Positions 1-5,757 of a DNA stretch of 10,124 nt are shown piece by piece. This DNA comes from Methanosphaera sp. rholeuAM6. Lineage in GTDB: Archaea; Methanobacteriota; Methanobacteria; Methanobacteriales; Methanobacteriaceae. Both the position numbers and the translations under genes were made by a program. A model generated the notes under the pieces. The model saw only the letters and a program-made list of their open reading frames with translations. It was not told the DNA's origin and searched no databases. Every line of letters starts with the position of its first letter. Position 1 is the stretch's first letter. The DNA lies in contig MVAA01000050.1 in assembly GCA_003266105.1 (NCBI GenBank), forward strand, positions 1 to 10,124, in the 5' to 3' direction.

Positions 1-347
1 ATGTTGATTGGTGCTGACAGTGCACGGTTTGCGTTTGCCATTACTATTGGTAATCTCATTCCTGCTGCTGCAAATACCGGTTCGTGCATGTATGCCAGTC
101 CCTGACTTGATGTTGCTGTAAATACTCTTACTCCTGCACCTGATGCTCCTATTGCTGCACTCATTGCACTGTGTTCTGATTCCACTCTTATGTATTGTGA
201 ATCCAAATCTCCATCTGCAACGTAATCTGCCAATTTTTCAGATATTTTTGTTTGTGGTGTAATAGGATATACTGGTATTACGTTTGGTTTTGCTAGTTTA
301 ACTGCTTCAGATATTGCTTCTGCTGATGATATAACTTTAACTACCAT
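1..347 (-). CDS. porA: Pyruvate:ferredoxin oxidoreductase (pyruvate synthase) alpha subunit, N-terminal part
   Basis: Only the first 115 codons lie in the window; the gene runs off the left edge. Reading the minus strand from the ATG at 347-345 gives MVVKVISSAEAISEAVKLAK, followed by a region with VYPITPQTKISE (about residues 26-37), VESEHSAMSAAIGAS (about 54-68) and TATSSQGLAYMHEP (about 76-89). These are hallmark N-terminal motifs of the alpha subunit (pyrimidine-binding side of the thiamine diphosphate site) in 2-oxoacid:ferredoxin oxidoreductases. The enzyme makes pyruvate from acetyl-CoA, CO2 and reduced ferredoxin in the cytoplasm. The start codon shares one base with the porD stop (TAATG), so translation is probably coupled; a GGAGAGGG ribosome-binding stretch lies inside the end of porD. 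Order C-D-A is typical of methanogens, and porB is expected just outside the window. The pyruvate-specific assignment rests on the porCDA order and motif similarity. Confidence 0.93.
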   Translation of the reverse strand, partial: MVVKVISSAEAISEAVKLAKPNVIPVYPITPQTKISEKLADYVADGDLDSQYIRVESEHSAMSAAIGASGAGVRVFTATSSQGLAYMHEPVFAAAGMRLPIVMANANRALSAPIN

Positions 348-589
348 TATTCCCTCTCCATTGTTATTGCTTTGACTGGGCATTCTTCTGCACAGATTCC
401 ACAACCTTTACAGTAGTCGTAGTCCGGATTATAATCTAGTGTGATACATCCATCCGGGCAGTATAAATAACAGAGCCCACATTCTATACATTTTTCTTTA
501 TCTGCAACTGGTTTGAATGTTCTCCAACTTCCAGTTTTGTTTTTCCTTGTACTTCCAGGATCTTTAACTGCTGCTCCTATTAATAGCAT
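347..589 (-). CDS. porD: Pyruvate:ferredoxin oxidoreductase delta subunit (2[4Fe-4S] ferredoxin)
   Basis: An 80-residue ferredoxin-like subunit. Two CxxCxxCxxxCP motifs are visible: C34, C37, C40, C44 and C60, C63, C66, C70, each set closing with proline, so it should hold two [4Fe-4S] clusters that carry electrons between external ferredoxin and the catalytic subunits. The N-terminal stretch of about 30 residues before the first motif (including GSWRTFKP, residues 20-27) is typical of the PorD subunit rather than a free ferredoxin. It lies 24 bases after the porC stop and overlaps the porA start by one base, so the three genes are certainly one operon. An AGGTGA ribosome-binding core lies about 4 bases before the ATG, with a second GGAG further upstream. 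Confidence 0.96.
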   Translation of the reverse strand: MLLIGAAVKDPGSTRKNKTGSWRTFKPVADKEKCIECGLCYLYCPDGCITLDYNPDYDYCKGCGICAEECPVKAITMERE

Positions 590-613
590 GATTTCACCTT
601 TCTCCTTATTATC

Positions 614-1153
614 TTATTGTACGTATTGTTCGTAGATATATTCTGTAGCTTTTAGGTTTGATTCTGCTACTTTACCTTTGAAAGTTGATTTTATTGTAGT
701 TAATAATGAATCTATTGATACTACACCTGTTCTTGCTGATAAGTAACCAAGCATGATTGTGTTTACTATGTTTCTTCCTATGTTATCTAATGCTATTTGT
801 GTTGCGTCTACTGTGTGAGTTTCAATGTTCTGTTCTTCAAGAGAAGGTATTGAATCTCTTGTTGTGTTTATTAATATAGCCCCGTCTTTTTGTAAACCTG
901 ATGTTAAATTAACTACGTTTGCTAATGTTTCATCCAATACTACTACGTATTTTGGTTCGTAAATTTGATATCTTCTTCTGATTGGTTCTTCACTAATTCT
1001 AGTGAATGCTGTTACTGGTGCCCCACGTCTTTCAACACCAAACGATGGGAAAGCCTGAGTGTATTTGTCCTCTTCAAATACTGCTTTTGCTAAAATTTCT
1101 GCAGCCGTTACAGCTCCTTGACCTCCCCTTCCATGAAATCTTATTTCAATCAT
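614..1153 (-). CDS. porC: Pyruvate:ferredoxin oxidoreductase gamma subunit
   Basis: The 179-residue gamma subunit of pyruvate synthase. From the start chosen here the protein opens [20 protein letters not shown], which contains the HGRGGQGA motif (residues 7-14) of the gamma domain, then [14 protein letters not shown] (34-47) and ARTG near the C-terminal third. Together with PorA, B and D it catalyses reversible reductive carboxylation of acetyl-CoA to pyruvate. The open frame extends 7 codons upstream to an ATG at 1174, but I prefer the ATG at 1153: GGAGG (1163-1167, minus strand) sits exactly 9 bases before it, the same spacing as other genes here, and gamma subunits begin just before the HGRGGQG motif. 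It is the first gene of the visible operon, with its promoter in the intergenic region to the right. Confidence 0.95.
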
Positions 1154-1162
1154 TGAGAAATT

Positions 1163-1167
1163 CCTCC
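1163..1167 (-). promoter_or_regulatory. Shine-Dalgarno site that decides the porC start
   Basis: The minus strand reads GGAGG here, 9 bases before the ATG at 1153. The longer candidate start at 1174 would place this site inside the coding sequence, so it argues for the shorter protein. Confidence 0.8.
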
Positions 1168-1206
1168 AAATCATCTCATATTATTTTTTTTATTGTGAAT
1201 AATAAT

Positions 1207-1216
1207 AGTACGTACT
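1207..1216. repeat. Perfect palindrome AGTACGTACT in the por promoter
   Basis: A 10-base perfect palindrome containing four G/C bases within otherwise almost pure A/T sequence. It abuts the candidate box A on its downstream side, the usual place for an archaeal repressor operator. The regulatory role is inferred. Confidence 0.4.
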
Positions 1217-1224
1217 GATAAATG
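1217..1224 (-). promoter_or_regulatory. Candidate box A (TATA) of the por operon
   Basis: The minus strand reads CATTTATC preceded by an A-rich stretch (ACAAAAAA) that could serve as the TFB recognition element. Transcription would start about 25 bases downstream, near 1193, giving a leader of about 40 bases before the porC ATG, long enough for the GGAGG site. In such AT-rich DNA a TATA match is weak evidence; another candidate lies near 1238-1248. Confidence 0.35.
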
Positions 1225-1329
1225 TTTTTTGTAAACTTTAATATTTTCAAATATCAACACTATAATTAATCATGTTAAATCATTATGTTTTTTATTATAT
1301 TTATAATTGTGGTTGATTTTAAAATATGT

Positions 1330-1349
1330 TTAATTTTTTAAAAAATTAA
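1330..1349. repeat. Perfect 20-base A/T palindrome with concentric outer arms
   Basis: TTAATTTTTTAAAAAATTAA is its own reverse complement. Flanking it, GTTGATTT at 1312-1319 and AAATCAAC at 1361-1368 are perfect inverted copies whose centre falls within half a base of the inner palindrome's centre. The whole block (1312-1368) could fold as a two-part hairpin or cruciform, or act as a protein-binding or transcription-insulating element between the divergent promoters. Composition bias lowers its significance. Confidence 0.5.
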
Positions 1350-1517
1350 TAATCAATATCAAATCAACATGAAATAATTCAAAAAATTATTAGAAATTTT
1401 TCATTTTTTTAGGAATATATTTTAAATTTAAACAAAATAGGTAGGAAATAGTGTATAATTTTTAGAATATGCCCATAAATGCACATGATAAATCGTTACA
1501 AATTAATTGTAAAAAAA

Positions 1518-1526
1518 TTTTAAATA
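1518..1526 (+). promoter_or_regulatory. Candidate box A (TATA) for the pterin-thiolation operon
   Basis: TTTTAAATA preceded directly by seven A residues (1511-1517), which fits an archaeal BRE-TATA arrangement. A start site about 25 bases on, near 1547-1549, would leave a short leader with the strong GAGGTGAT ribosome-binding site at 1558-1565. Confidence 0.45.
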
Positions 1527-1557
1527 AGAACAAACATAATTATAACAAAAACAAGTA

Positions 1558-1565
1558 GAGGTGAT
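1558..1565 (+). promoter_or_regulatory. Strong Shine-Dalgarno site overlapping the nominal GTG start
   Basis: GAGGTGAT is an eight-base match to the complement of the conserved 16S rRNA 3' end (AUCACCUC). It contains the GTG at 1561 that would be the conventional start, which makes that codon a doubtful initiator. The next in-frame possibilities are ATT at 1570 and TTG at 1579. Confidence 0.75.
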
Positions 1566-3153
1566 AAAAATTAAAGTATTGATAATCACAGGATTGCAAG
1601 CAAAAGACATCATTATGAAAAATCTCAAGGAATATAAAAAACACGAGATATACCTGAAAGTACTGCCAATGCCTATTGCAGCATTCATCACACCAAAACT
1701 GATAATTTATCACCTGAAAGAAAAGAATATCATAAAATCCCTGAACACCGATAAAACCACACCTATCGACAACATAGATGTGATAATAACTCCCGGACTA
1801 ATGAGACAGGACACTACCGAAATTCAAAAACAACTAAACATAGACTCCTATAAGGGGCCGAGCAATGCCGCCGATTTAGAAGTTACGCTGGACATACTGG
1901 ATGAAATAACGCTGTCTCCCAGCATTCCTGCAGACGTACTGATAAGAGACAAACAATATCATGAAGCAATGAAAATAATCAACAATCAAAACAGTGACAA
2001 AAAAATCTTGGAATTACTTGAAAATGAAGGAAACTTCAAGATACATGATTGTCCTGTCGGTATTGATTTCCCCATGAGAGTACTTGGAGAAATAGCAAAC
2101 GCTCCCCAACTGACAGACAATGAATTACTGGAAAAGGTAGAATATTACCTTGAATCCGGAGCGGACATGATAGACATTGGAATGCACGCCGGAGAAAACA
2201 ATCCATCAAAAGCATACCACATGATAAAGTTAATCAAGGACAATTTTGATGTTACTTTAAGCATAGACACAATGAACACAAAAGAAATCAGGGAAGCATT
2301 GAAAGCGGAAGCCGATCTGGTTTTAAGTTTGGATCATGGAAACTATGCGGAAATTATCCAAGACATAGCCGATTATGATGCAAAGGCAGTAATCATACCA
2401 ACAAATTATAAAGAAAAATACATTCCCCAAAGTGCAGAAGAAAAAGTAGAATCATTAGAACTTCTAACAGAAAAATGTAAAAACATCACAACCATAGCTG
2501 ATCCACTGCTTGATCCGATAAACAGTCCTTCGTTGACTGAATCAATATATGCCTGCAAATTATTCCGCCAAAGAAATCCGAAACGGGCTCTGTTCTTTGG
2601 TGTGGGAAACGTATCCGAACTGTTGGATGCTGACAGTAACGGGGTTCATGCAGTGCTAAGTGGAATTGCAATGGAAGTGAATGCAAACATACTTTTTACT
2701 CCTGAAAGTAGTCTTAAGACAAAAAATGCCATACGTGAGCTTAAAACAGCATCCAATATGATGTTCATTTCAAAGCTTAGGGAAACTATTCCGAAAAATC
2801 TTGGAATATCACTGATACAGTTCAAAGACCAGTATAAAAAGGATGACCTGGAAATTGACACCGCAAACCTGCCCCATATCCAAGCTGTTGCTGATGGAAA
2901 ATTCATACCAGATCGAAAGGGCAGCTTTAAAATCATTGTTGAAGATAAGTTAATTAAAGCTATATTATACACCAATTATGAAATTAATTGCGTTATAGAA
3001 GCCACTACTGCCAGAGCCATTTATGAGGAAATCTTAAGAAGAGACCTGATAAGTAGAATGGAACATGCAGCTTATTTGGGTATGGAACTGGAAAAAGCTG
3101 AGATTGCTTTAAAATTGGATAAAAAATATATTCAAGATTTTCCAATATTTTAA
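1561..3153 (+). CDS. Dihydropteroate synthase-related protein, probable methanopterin biosynthesis
   Basis: A 530-residue protein (527 if it starts at the ATT at 1570) of the archaeal dihydropteroate-synthase-related family (TIGR00284-like). An N-terminal alpha/beta region (about 1-150) starts with KVLIITG, a Rossmann-like first strand. The central region (about 155-400) resembles the DHPS TIM barrel: ADMIDIG at 201-207 and LSIDT at 233-237 match the pterin-binding signature, followed by ADPLLDP (313-319) and FFGVGN (345-350). A C-terminal domain (about 430-530) is specific to this family. The canonical bacterial motif after DIG (GESTRPG) is replaced by MHAGENNP, so the second substrate is probably not free p-aminobenzoate. 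In methanogens DHPS-like proteins are linked to coupling a pterin to the ribofuranosyl-aminobenzene moiety of methanopterin; the exact reaction of this subfamily is inferred. The listed start is the GTG at 1561, but the ATT at 1570 fits better. It leads a three-gene run, with ncsA 32 bases after its stop. Confidence 0.85.
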   Translation: MIKIKVLIITGLQAKDIIMKNLKEYKKHEIYLKVLPMPIAAFITPKLIIYHLKEKNIIKSLNTDKTTPIDNIDVIITPGLMRQDTTEIQKQLNIDSYKGPSNAADLEVTLDILDEITLSPSIPADVLIRDKQYHEAMKIINNQNSDKKILELLENEGNFKIHDCPVGIDFPMRVLGEIANAPQLTDNELLEKVEYYLESGADMIDIGMHAGENNPSKAYHMIKLIKDNFDVTLSIDTMNTKEIREALKAEADLVLSLDHGNYAEIIQDIADYDAKAVIIPTNYKEKYIPQSAEEKVESLELLTEKCKNITTIADPLLDPINSPSLTESIYACKLFRQRNPKRALFFGVGNVSELLDADSNGVHAVLSGIAMEVNANILFTPESSLKTKNAIRELKTASNMMFISKLRETIPKNLGISLIQFKDQYKKDDLEIDTANLPHIQAVADGKFIPDRKGSFKIIVEDKLIKAILYTNYEINCVIEATTARAIYEEILRRDLISRMEHAAYLGMELEKAEIALKLDKKYIQDFPIF

Positions 3154-3171
3154 TATATAATGAATTTTAGT

Positions 3172-3188
3172 AGGGGAAGTATATTTTG
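3172..3188 (+). promoter_or_regulatory. Shine-Dalgarno and TTG start of ncsA
   Basis: AGGGG at 3172-3176 is followed by exactly 9 bases and then TTG at 3186. No in-frame ATG or GTG lies near, and the protein begins just before its first zinc-binding cysteine, so initiation at TTG is well supported. Confidence 0.75.
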
Positions 3189-4151
3189 ACAGATAATGTT
3201 TGTACTCAATGTGGCTATGAACATACAGTTATCCATAGAAAGTATAATGGCCAGAGATTGTGCAGTTCTTGTTTTAAAAAATCAATAGAAGCAAAGGTAT
3301 TGAAGACAATCAAGAAACAAAAACTGGTAACCAAGGGTGATAAAGTACTTGTTGGATTATCTGGTGGTAAAGACAGTGTTGCACTTCTTAAAATCCTAAA
3401 TATTCTTAAAGAAAAACGCATCATTGAATTAGAGGCCGTAACCATTGATGAAGGTATTGCTGGCTACAGGGAAGAAGGAGTTAGAATTGCTGTTGACGTG
3501 GCAAATGAATTGAATGTAAAACACCATATTGTCTCATTGAATGACCGATATAACTTTACGATTGACAAAATAATGAAACTAGAAGAAAAAGAGGAACATC
3601 CACAAAACGCTTGCACATACTGTGGAGTCTTCAGAAGACAGATATTTAACCAAACTGCACGTGAGGTAGGAGCAACAAAGCTTGCTACGGGACATAACCT
3701 GGATGATGAAACTCAGAGCATTCTTATGAATTATCTGGAAGGTAATGTAAACAATATGGTGCGGATAGGTTACAAGACTGAAGCTAGGGATAAACGGTTC
3801 ACACCGAAAATTAAGCCATTAAGGGAAATTCCTGAAAAAGAGATTGGACTATACGTTCTTGAAAGTGGCTTTGAAGTACATTTTGATGGCTGTCCTTATG
3901 CACATGAATCTTTCAGGATGGAAATTGGAGATTTCCTTAGAAAAACCACGTTACAACATCCTACAATCATGTATTCAACATTAAATGGTTTTGAAAAAAT
4001 TAAACCTTCCATTAAAAGGGATTATATGAAAAACAATACTGAAAAACCCAACAAAACCTGCATTAAATGTGGTGAACCATCATCCCAAGACATTTGTAAG
4101 TCGTGCAGTTTTATAGAAAAAATACATGAAAGGCTTGATATGGAGGAATAG
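3186..4151 (+). CDS. ncsA: tRNA 2-thiolation enzyme of the NcsA/TtuA/Ctu1 family
   Basis: A 321-residue PP-loop ATPase expected to convert a tRNA uridine to 2-thiouridine: ATP adenylates the base, then sulfur is inserted. All key elements are visible. The N-terminal zinc finger has C6, C9, C26 and C29. The PP-loop is SGGKDS at 59-64. C143 and C146 (NACTYC) with C236 (DGCPY) correspond to the three [4Fe-4S] ligands of TtuA-type enzymes. GHNLDDE (169-175) is the conserved catalytic-region motif, and a C-terminal zinc finger has C292, C295, C304 and C307. Length matches the family. Whether the target is U34 (NcsA/Ctu1) or U54 (TtuA) cannot be read from sequence alone; U34 is more likely in a mesophilic methanogen. 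The start is TTG. The next gene, only 4 bases downstream, encodes a ubiquitin-like sulfur carrier, the kind of protein that feeds this enzyme. A TATA-like run (about 3150-3162) across the upstream stop could be an extra promoter. Confidence 0.93.
   Translation: MTDNVCTQCGYEHTVIHRKYNGQRLCSSCFKKSIEAKVLKTIKKQKLVTKGDKVLVGLSGGKDSVALLKILNILKEKRIIELEAVTIDEGIAGYREEGVRIAVDVANELNVKHHIVSLNDRYNFTIDKIMKLEEKEEHPQNACTYCGVFRRQIFNQTAREVGATKLATGHNLDDETQSILMNYLEGNVNNMVRIGYKTEARDKRFTPKIKPLREIPEKEIGLYVLESGFEVHFDGCPYAHESFRMEIGDFLRKTTLQHPTIMYSTLNGFEKIKPSIKRDYMKNNTEKPNKTCIKCGEPSSQDICKSCSFIEKIHERLDMEE
4142..4146 (+). promoter_or_regulatory. Shine-Dalgarno site deciding the start of the sulfur-carrier gene
   Basis: GGAGG lies in the last codons of ncsA and exactly 9 bases before the ATG at 4156. 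An upstream in-frame ATG at 4126 lies within ncsA and has no comparable site, so the 66-residue protein is the likely product. Confidence 0.8.
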
Positions 4152-4155
4152 AAAA

Positions 4156-4356
4156 ATGAGCATTATATTAATCAATAAAAAAGACGTTAAAGAAATAGAT
4201 TTTGTTGAAAATACCAAAATAGAAGATATTTTAAAAAATGAAGAGATTCCAATTGAAACAGTTGTCATTAAACAAAATGGTGAAACTGTTACAGAAGATG
4301 AAATTGTAAATGATAATGATGAGATTGAAATAATAAAAGTAATTTATGGTGGATAA
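4156..4356 (+). CDS. Small ubiquitin-like sulfur-carrier protein (SAMP2/TtuB/ThiS type)
   Basis: A 66-residue acidic protein beginning MSIILINKKDVKEI and ending KVIYGG. Its size, alternating beta-strand pattern and C-terminal Gly-Gly match the beta-grasp sulfur-carrier family (ThiS, MoaD, TtuB, archaeal SAMP). In this family the terminal glycine is adenylated by an E1-like enzyme and converted to a thiocarboxylate that delivers sulfur. The gene starts 4 bases after the ncsA stop, so it is almost certainly co-translated with the tRNA thiolase, pointing to tRNA 2-thiolation as its job. Alternatives are a role as ThiS in thiamine synthesis, as MoaD in molybdopterin/tungstopterin synthesis, or as a protein modifier. 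No E1-like activator gene is visible here. The listed start is 10 codons shorter than the longest frame, chosen from the GGAGG spacing and because the ThiS fold begins with this first strand. Confidence 0.87.
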   Translation: MSIILINKKDVKEIDFVENTKIEDILKNEEIPIETVVIKQNGETVTEDEIVNDNDEIEIIKVIYGG

Positions 4357-4361
4357 ACACC

Positions 4362-4368
4362 AAAAAAA
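4362..4368 (-). terminator. Candidate U-tract terminator of mfnA
   Basis: Read on the minus strand, a run of seven T residues follows the mfnA stop codon (4375-4377) after 6 bases, the type of U-rich signal archaeal RNA polymerase uses. On the plus strand a short stem (TGGTG 4347-4351 with CACCA 4358-4362) spans the sulfur-carrier stop codon but is not followed by T residues. Confidence 0.45.
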
Positions 4369-4374
4369 TAACCA

Positions 4375-5541
4375 CTATTCTCTTTTTAAGATTTCATTTA
4401 AATCTTTTAGGAAATTATCAATATGTTCCTGTTTTACGTGTGGCATTAATACCAGCCTCATTGCATAGGGATTTGCTGATACCGATATTCTCCACCCATA
4501 TTCATATAATTCCTGTTTTACTTGTTTTGGACTTTTTATATTTGATGTGAATGATATTATGTTTAGTTCGGGTTTGCATGTTACGTTAATGTTTTCCATG
4601 TCCAATAGTTTCTCATATGTGTAATTTGTTAATTTGATGGCTTGTGTAACTGCTTTTTTATATCCTTCTTTTCCATAGTAGTTTAAGAGTGTCCATATTG
4701 CTGCCGTTCCTGCTCCCGAACGTGTTCCCACAATTGTTGTCTGTTTGTCTTTAGTCAGGTATGGTGTTTCAACCGCCAGTTTTTCCAAATGTTCTGAGTA
4801 CCGGAATATTATTCCACCTGCAGGTACTGGGGCAAGACCCATTTTATGTGGATCTATGGTTATGGAAGATACACCTTTACATTTGAAGTCAAAGTTTAAA
4901 GCATGCTCATTGTCATATTCTAAAAAGGGTATTATGAACCCACCAAATGCCGCATCGATATGTAGATATATGTTATTTTTATAAGCGATTTCGGATATTT
5001 TTTCAATATCATCAACCAAACCCAATTCCGTAGTACCTGCAATTGCAACAATAGCCATGGTATTATCGTTAATCAAGCTTTCAATCACTGAAACATCCGT
5101 TTTATACTCATCATTTAATGGTACATAAACCGGCTTTAATGATAACATTGAAGTAATTTTCTTAAAAGAAAAATGAGCACTTTCAGGTAAAATAACTTCA
5201 GGAACACCTTCATGGTTCTCTAAAAACAACTTCTTGGCAACGGCCATTGCCATTAAATTAGCTTCAGTACCTCCAGTTACAATATGACCTGAGGGATTGA
5301 ACAAATGCAATAATTCACCTAAAACACCTATTACTTCCCTTTCCATTAAAGCTGTTCCGGTAAATAAACCCGGATCCCCCAGATTTGTTTCTATAAAAAG
5401 TTTATATGCTTCCAAAGCTATAGGATCAGGTTTTGTACACATTGACCCTAAAATTTTACCGGAAGCATAATCCAAATCCATTTTTTTATAGTCAAACAGC
5501 TTTTCAAATAATTTTTCTTTATCCATCCCTTTATCCAACAT
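4375..5541 (-). CDS. mfnA: L-tyrosine decarboxylase (MfnA), methanofuran biosynthesis
   Basis: A 388-residue group II pyridoxal-phosphate decarboxylase. Visible landmarks: ETNLGDPGLFTGT (51-63), HIVTGGTEANLMA (86-98), SAHFSF (121-126, with H123 expected to stack on the cofactor), IAGTTELG (167-174), HIDAAFGG (194-201, with D196 contacting the pyridine nitrogen), and SITIDPHKMG (226-235), where K233 forms the Schiff base. The pattern follows the methanogen MfnA/archaeal tyrosine-aspartate decarboxylase family, which makes tyramine for methanofuran and may make beta-alanine from aspartate for coenzyme A. Sequence alone does not settle tyrosine versus aspartate versus glutamate preference, but MfnA is the standard methanogen member. 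The start is uncertain: the ATG at 5541 (AGGG 6 bases upstream) is listed; the ATG at 5526 would be 5 codons shorter. It converges on the sulfur-carrier gene with an 18-base gap and lies downstream of ppsA on the same strand, separated by 216 bases. Confidence 0.92.
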   Translation of the reverse strand: MLDKGMDKEKLFEKLFDYKKMDLDYASGKILGSMCTKPDPIALEAYKLFIETNLGDPGLFTGTALMEREVIGVLGELLHLFNPSGHIVTGGTEANLMAMAVAKKLFLENHEGVPEVILPESAHFSFKKITSMLSLKPVYVPLNDEYKTDVSVIESLINDNTMAIVAIAGTTELGLVDDIEKISEIAYKNNIYLHIDAAFGGFIIPFLEYDNEHALNFDFKCKGVSSITIDPHKMGLAPVPAGGIIFRYSEHLEKLAVETPYLTKDKQTTIVGTRSGAGTAAIWTLLNYYGKEGYKKAVTQAIKLTNYTYEKLLDMENINVTCKPELNIISFTSNIKSPKQVKQELYEYGWRISVSANPYAMRLVLMPHVKQEHIDNFLKDLNEILKRE

Positions 5542-5558
5542 ATAAAACCCTGTAATCC

Positions 5559-5566
5559 ATAATAAA
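5559..5566 (-). promoter_or_regulatory. Weak candidate box A for mfnA
   Basis: The minus strand reads TTTATTAT preceded by CAAAACAA. Its centre is only about 21 bases from the ATG at 5541, so transcription would begin at or just past that codon; that would favour a leaderless message or the second ATG at 5526. The rest of the 216-base gap to ppsA offers only generic A/T runs. Confidence 0.25.
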
Positions 5567-5727
5567 TTGTTTTGAAATCAAAAAAAATATTTCCAACGAT
5601 TTTCAATGATAACTCTGCCATTTACCCATTATTTTTTTAAAATATCTGAAAAATCATGCATATCATTAAAAGAATATAATGTCAATAATAATTAGTTTGT
5701 AAATTTAAATTAAAATAAATTGGTAAT

Positions 5728-5733
5728 AAAAAA
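5728..5733 (-). terminator. Candidate U-tract terminator of ppsA
   Basis: About 24 bases after the ppsA stop the minus strand has a run of six T residues following a CACCCCCACAA stretch. This fits a simple archaeal U-rich terminator but has no clear hairpin. Confidence 0.35.
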
Positions 5734-5757
5734 TTGTGGGGGTGAAGAGTGTTTTGT

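Larger units (their letters stand above)
1154..1569. other. Long AT-rich divergent intergenic region between porC and the pterin gene
   Basis: This stretch of about 410 bases carries no credible gene on either strand. It must hold the promoters of the leftward por operon and the rightward three-gene run. What I can see: a TATA-like box and a 10-base palindrome near porC, a perfect 20-base A/T palindrome at 1330-1349 framed by 8-base inverted arms, a short less AT-rich patch around 1469-1496, and a TATA-like box close to the plus-strand gene. I see no tRNA-like or riboswitch-like fold by eye, but an unannotated small RNA in the 1230-1500 interval cannot be excluded. Confidence 0.6.

Noticed and set aside
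711..718. Apparent departure of PpsA from the common CGQAPS motif (residue positions in PpsA, CGQAGS).
   Set aside because: The catalytic cysteine and flanking glycine-glutamine are intact and the proline-to-glycine change is not at a known catalytic residue, so I treat it as lineage variation.
1154..1569. Possible mobile-element remnant, tRNA or riboswitch in the long gap.
   Set aside because: I see no terminal repeats, target duplications, transposase fragments, cloverleaf or conserved aptamer motif; only promoter-like and palindromic A/T sequence.
2646..2975. Minus-strand open frame of 109 codons.
   Set aside because: It is the antisense shadow of the dihydropteroate-synthase-related gene, with no ribosome-binding site or recognisable domain.
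4126..4155. Ten-codon N-terminal extension of the sulfur-carrier protein.
   Set aside because: It would overlap ncsA and place GGAGG inside the coding region; the beta-grasp fold begins at the later ATG.
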